Source of the DNA: Methanobrevibacter sp.
GTDB lineage: Archaea > Methanobacteriota > Methanobacteria > Methanobacteriales > Methanobacteriaceae
Length of the DNA: 7,298 nucleotides
Reading direction: 5' to 3'
Assembly (NCBI GenBank): GCA_017404125.1
Contig: JAFRCZ010000185.1
Location: 1 to 7,298, forward strand
Shown here: positions 5,536 through 7,298 of the stretch, piece after piece
Position numbering within the stretch: position 1 is the first letter of the stretch
How the letters are laid out: each line of letters starts with the position of its first letter
Notes under the pieces: model-generated
What the model saw: only the letters and a program-made list of their open reading frames with translations
Databases searched by the model: none
What the model was told of the DNA's origin: nothing
Made by a program: the position numbers and the translations under genes

Positions 5536-5949
5536 ATGGATGAGAATAATTATGTTATCTTTAAAAAACAATATGGAAATATTAAACGTCCAAGGGTTAA
5601 GGAATTGTCAATAAATCTGAATGGCGTAAAGATATACGAAAAGGACCAATCAATGATTATCAATATTATTGTTCCTGTTGAAGAGTCTACTAAAACCGTC
5701 AAATACTTTGAAGAGTTTAATTTAGGTGAAGACATTCAATTCAATATAGCAAATACAGGAGACTTTGAATGCATTTTCAGAGGAATCTCACCGGTAATTG
5801 ATAAGCAAAGCTATTCCTCATTTTCAATTATTGTTCAGGAAAAGAATCCAAGGCCAGATCAACTTCAAGTAGAGGCAGACTGCAATCAAGTTGATGAATA
5901 TGGAAATCCAATTCATGAATGCATTGGCTGTGGATTGCATAGAGAATAA
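5536..5949 (+). CDS. Unrecognised 137-residue protein with C-terminal Cys/His cluster
   Basis: I do not recognise this family. The protein is small, mixed alpha/beta in character and probably cytosolic, with no signal peptide or membrane segment. The N-terminal two thirds alternate short hydrophobic strands (for example MIINIIVPV at 40-48 and SFSIIVQEK at 95-103), suggesting a beta-rich domain. C116, then H127, C129, C132 and H135 lie within the last 22 residues, in the setting HECIGCGLHRE at the very end. The CxxC flanked by histidines could bind zinc or an iron-sulfur cluster, or act as a redox pair; this is inference. The start is supported by GTGAT at 5528-5532, and the reading frame is complete. 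It diverges from the MATE gene and is followed by a long AT-rich gap, so it appears to be a single-gene unit. That it is real is supported by length, codon pattern and ribosome-binding site. Confidence 0.75.
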   Translation: MDENNYVIFKKQYGNIKRPRVKELSINLNGVKIYEKDQSMIINIIVPVEESTKTVKYFEEFNLGEDIQFNIANTGDFECIFRGISPVIDKQSYSSFSIIVQEKNPRPDQLQVEADCNQVDEYGNPIHECIGCGLHRE

Positions 5950-5995
5950 AAACATAATATAAAAAACATCCCCCATATAATTAAAAACATAATAT
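5947..5995 (+). repeat. Direct repeat of a 14-mer downstream of the 137-residue protein gene
   Basis: TAAAAACATAATAT occurs exactly at 5947-5960 (overlapping the stop codon) and 5982-5995, offset by 35 bp. The sequence between includes CCCCC at 5970-5974, unusual in this AT-rich stretch. It may be a small duplication. No function is evident. Confidence 0.35.
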
Positions 5996-6022
5996 CACAA
6001 AAGCAAAAAACACTGAAGAAAT

Positions 6023-6091
6023 TCAATTAATTTAAACGAAAATACGTTTGATATTTCATATATTTATTAATAAATATATTAATTTAATTGA
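6023..6091. repeat. Nested inverted repeats with a 22-bp perfect palindrome
   Basis: The outer arms TCAATTAA (6023-6030) and TTAATTGA (6084-6091) enclose two smaller inverted repeats: AAACG (6034-6038) with CGTTT (6045-6049), and a perfect 22-bp palindrome at 6058-6079 whose left arm is ATATATTTATT. As RNA this would make a three-way shape of weak stems, and as DNA it is a possible protein site or cruciform. High A+T content makes chance palindromes common, so confidence in function is low. Confidence 0.35.
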
Positions 6092-6398
6092 GCATATAAT
6101 CCATTATCTTAAATCAAATATTATTTTTTAAAAATAAATTATTCCTTATATAGATATCAAGACGGCTATTTACTTTTTTTATAAAAATTTTAAAAAAAAT
6201 CAATTTTTTCAACAAAAGCTTTTTTTTAGAAATTAATTTTTATAACTATTTCTCTAACTTATTTTTCAAAACAACACCATATAAAAAGACTTTAAAAGTT
6301 TCATTTTTCTTAAAAAAATTACGAAATGACATCAATATTAAAACAAAGTTGTAAAATTGATTTAATCTTGCTATAATATTCTAAAAACTTTTTATAAA

Positions 6399-6416
6399 CG
6401 AAAATAATTTATATAA
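6399..6416 (+). promoter_or_regulatory. BRE/TATA promoter of the gene at 6468
   Basis: CGAAAA (6399-6404) is a good BRE, followed by TTTATATAA at 6408-6416. Transcription start is predicted near 6437-6442, leaving a leader of about 28 nt that carries AAGGTGA (6456-6462) just before the ATG. This is one of the clearest promoters in the window. Confidence 0.65.
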
Positions 6417-6467
6417 TTAAGATAAATAAAAAAATAAAGAATATTAAGCATAATTAAGGTGAAATAT

Positions 6468-7298
6468 ATGATTGATGAAATTTTTCAAGAGTATAAAAAA
6501 CAGGAAACGGAAAATATTATCCTAATAGCGAAGCATTGTGGCATTGATGTAAAATGTCTTTTGTATCCAAATATAAATAACGATTTAATAGTGATTCTAG
6601 ATAGCGTAAATCTTTTAAATAAAGATGTGGATTCCTTTAAGCTTATAGATAATTTCTATGAAAAAATCATTAAAGAGGGAATTCTTTTAGGCATTGGCTT
6701 TGGCAAAACCCACATGATAAAAAAGATATTGGAATTTCCTATAAGCAAAAGAGAGATATTTGATATGGATCTGAAAGAATATGGAAGATATTATCCTCCA
6801 TTTGACGAGACAAAATCTGATGCAGAAAAAATCAATGAAAATGGAATAGAAAGACTCAGAGTATCAAGAAACGATGAACCCGCTGAACTTGAAGTTGAAA
6901 TATCTGCTGTAGCATATATTTCTAAAATTATTGATGATAACCATAAAGAATTGATAAAACTACTTTTTGAAGAATTTCTAGATGAATTTGAAATAGATAG
7001 AAAGAAAGCTAAATTCACCTGTCATAAAAAAATCAAAATTGAAAGCGAAAATTTAAAGCCTGTAATTAGATCCCGATTTTTCAAGGAAAAAACAGGAAAG
7101 CATAAAATAAAAAAGATAATAGGGGACTATTTTGAATTCATGATAGATATGGGCTTGGATATTGGCATTAGAACCGGATTAAAAATAGTTATTGAAGATA
7201 TTCAAAAGGGAATAATGCCTTATGAAATATTGGAAAACTTATCTGAAACAGAAACAATGATGTATATTCAAAAGGAACACAGCGAATATATTTTTAAA
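6468..7298 (+). CDS. Unrecognised protein, C-terminus beyond the window
   Basis: From ATG 6468, with a strong ribosome-binding site (AAGGTGA, 6456-6462), the frame stays open for 277 codons to the window edge. I do not recognise the family. The protein is hydrophilic, rich in Lys, Glu and Ile, without a signal peptide or membrane segment, so it is probably cytosolic. An N-terminal part (MIDEIFQEY... to about residue 60) mixes strands and helices, with ILLGIGFGKTH at about 71-81. That segment resembles a nucleotide-binding loop only loosely and lacks a true Walker A pattern. A charged middle (about 95-140) leads to helices with EELLKLLFEEF-type heptads around 160-175. The last visible segment, GLDIGIRTGLKIVIEDI (about 230-246) and onward, is amphipathic. 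The gene follows the AT-rich gap and has its own promoter, so it seems independent of the genes to its left. Existence is well supported; function is unknown. Confidence 0.7.
   Translation, partial: MIDEIFQEYKKQETENIILIAKHCGIDVKCLLYPNINNDLIVILDSVNLLNKDVDSFKLIDNFYEKIIKEGILLGIGFGKTHMIKKILEFPISKREIFDMDLKEYGRYYPPFDETKSDAEKINENGIERLRVSRNDEPAELEVEISAVAYISKIIDDNHKELIKLLFEEFLDEFEIDRKKAKFTCHKKIKIESENLKPVIRSRFFKEKTGKHKIKKIIGDYFEFMIDMGLDIGIRTGLKIVIEDIQKGIMPYEILENLSETETMMYIQKEHSEYIFK

Larger units (their letters stand above)
5950..6467. other. Long AT-rich intergenic region without a credible gene
   Basis: About 520 bp separate the 137-residue protein gene from the gene at 6468. No protein-coding frame with a ribosome-binding site and more than a few dozen codons was seen, and no tRNA or rRNA. 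The plus strand just after the stop is A-rich with few T-runs, and the first clear oligo-T is near 6123-6128, so the upstream transcript may have a 3' tail of over 150 nt. The stretch holds a 22-bp palindrome, nested inverted repeats and short direct repeats (listed separately). Several T-runs around 6170-6250 could end transcription. An RNA gene or an origin-like AT-rich element cannot be excluded. Confidence 0.5.

Noticed and set aside
6326..6376. Short plus-strand frame of 16 codons in the AT-rich gap
   Set aside because: No ribosome-binding site or promoter of its own, and the length is what chance gives.
6676..6712. Walker A-like segment (GIGFGKTH) in the last gene
   Set aside because: It does not fit GxxxxGK[ST] with proper spacing and no Walker B was found, so an NTPase call is not supported.

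Overview
The window looks like a stretch of chromosome from a low-GC methanogenic archaeon, most likely Methanobrevibacter or a close relative (inferred). The reasons are the strong A+T bias, archaeal promoters (TTTATATA-type TATA boxes with A-rich BRE-like flanks), ribosome-binding sites of the GGTGAT/GAGGT type, oligo-T terminators, and proteins of a familiar Methanobrevibacter kind (short FMN split-barrel protein, DUF169, MATE, HxlR). No rRNA, tRNA, insertion sequence, integrase or CRISPR array was seen.

Layout. (1) Positions 1-962: an HxlR-family regulator, cut by the left edge and on the minus strand, diverges from a small pyridoxamine-phosphate-oxidase-like flavoprotein. Their shared promoter region carries three evenly spaced GTWAC-N6-GTWAC boxes. 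(2) 1089-1895 (minus): a DUF169 protein. (3) 2188-3944 (plus): a two-gene operon of a zinc-dependent macrodomain ADP-ribosyl hydrolase and a class M sirtuin (SirTM), a likely NAD-dependent protein ADP-ribosyltransferase. A fourth copy of the GTWAC box lies directly upstream of its TATA box. (4) 3964-5337 (minus): a MATE efflux transporter, converging on the sirtuin with only 19 bp between them. (5) 5536-5949 (plus): an unrecognised 137-residue protein ending in a Cys/His cluster. (6) 5950-6467: about 520 bp of very AT-rich DNA without a credible gene but with palindromes and short repeats. (7) 6468 to the right edge: the first 277 residues of an unrecognised protein.

How the genes may work together. 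The macrodomain and sirtuin form a 'write/erase' pair for reversible protein ADP-ribosylation, like the SirTM-macrodomain operons of staphylococci and streptococci. The lipoyl-carrier target (GcvH-L) and lipoate ligase (LplA2) of those bacterial operons are absent here. The same spaced operator occurs at the regulator/flavoprotein promoters and at the macro-sirtuin promoter. This suggests that the HxlR protein, which keeps an N-terminal cysteine as redox-sensing members do, controls a small regulon joining a flavoprotein to ADP-ribosylation signalling, perhaps in response to oxidants or electrophiles. The regulon is inference; the shared operator pattern is seen directly.
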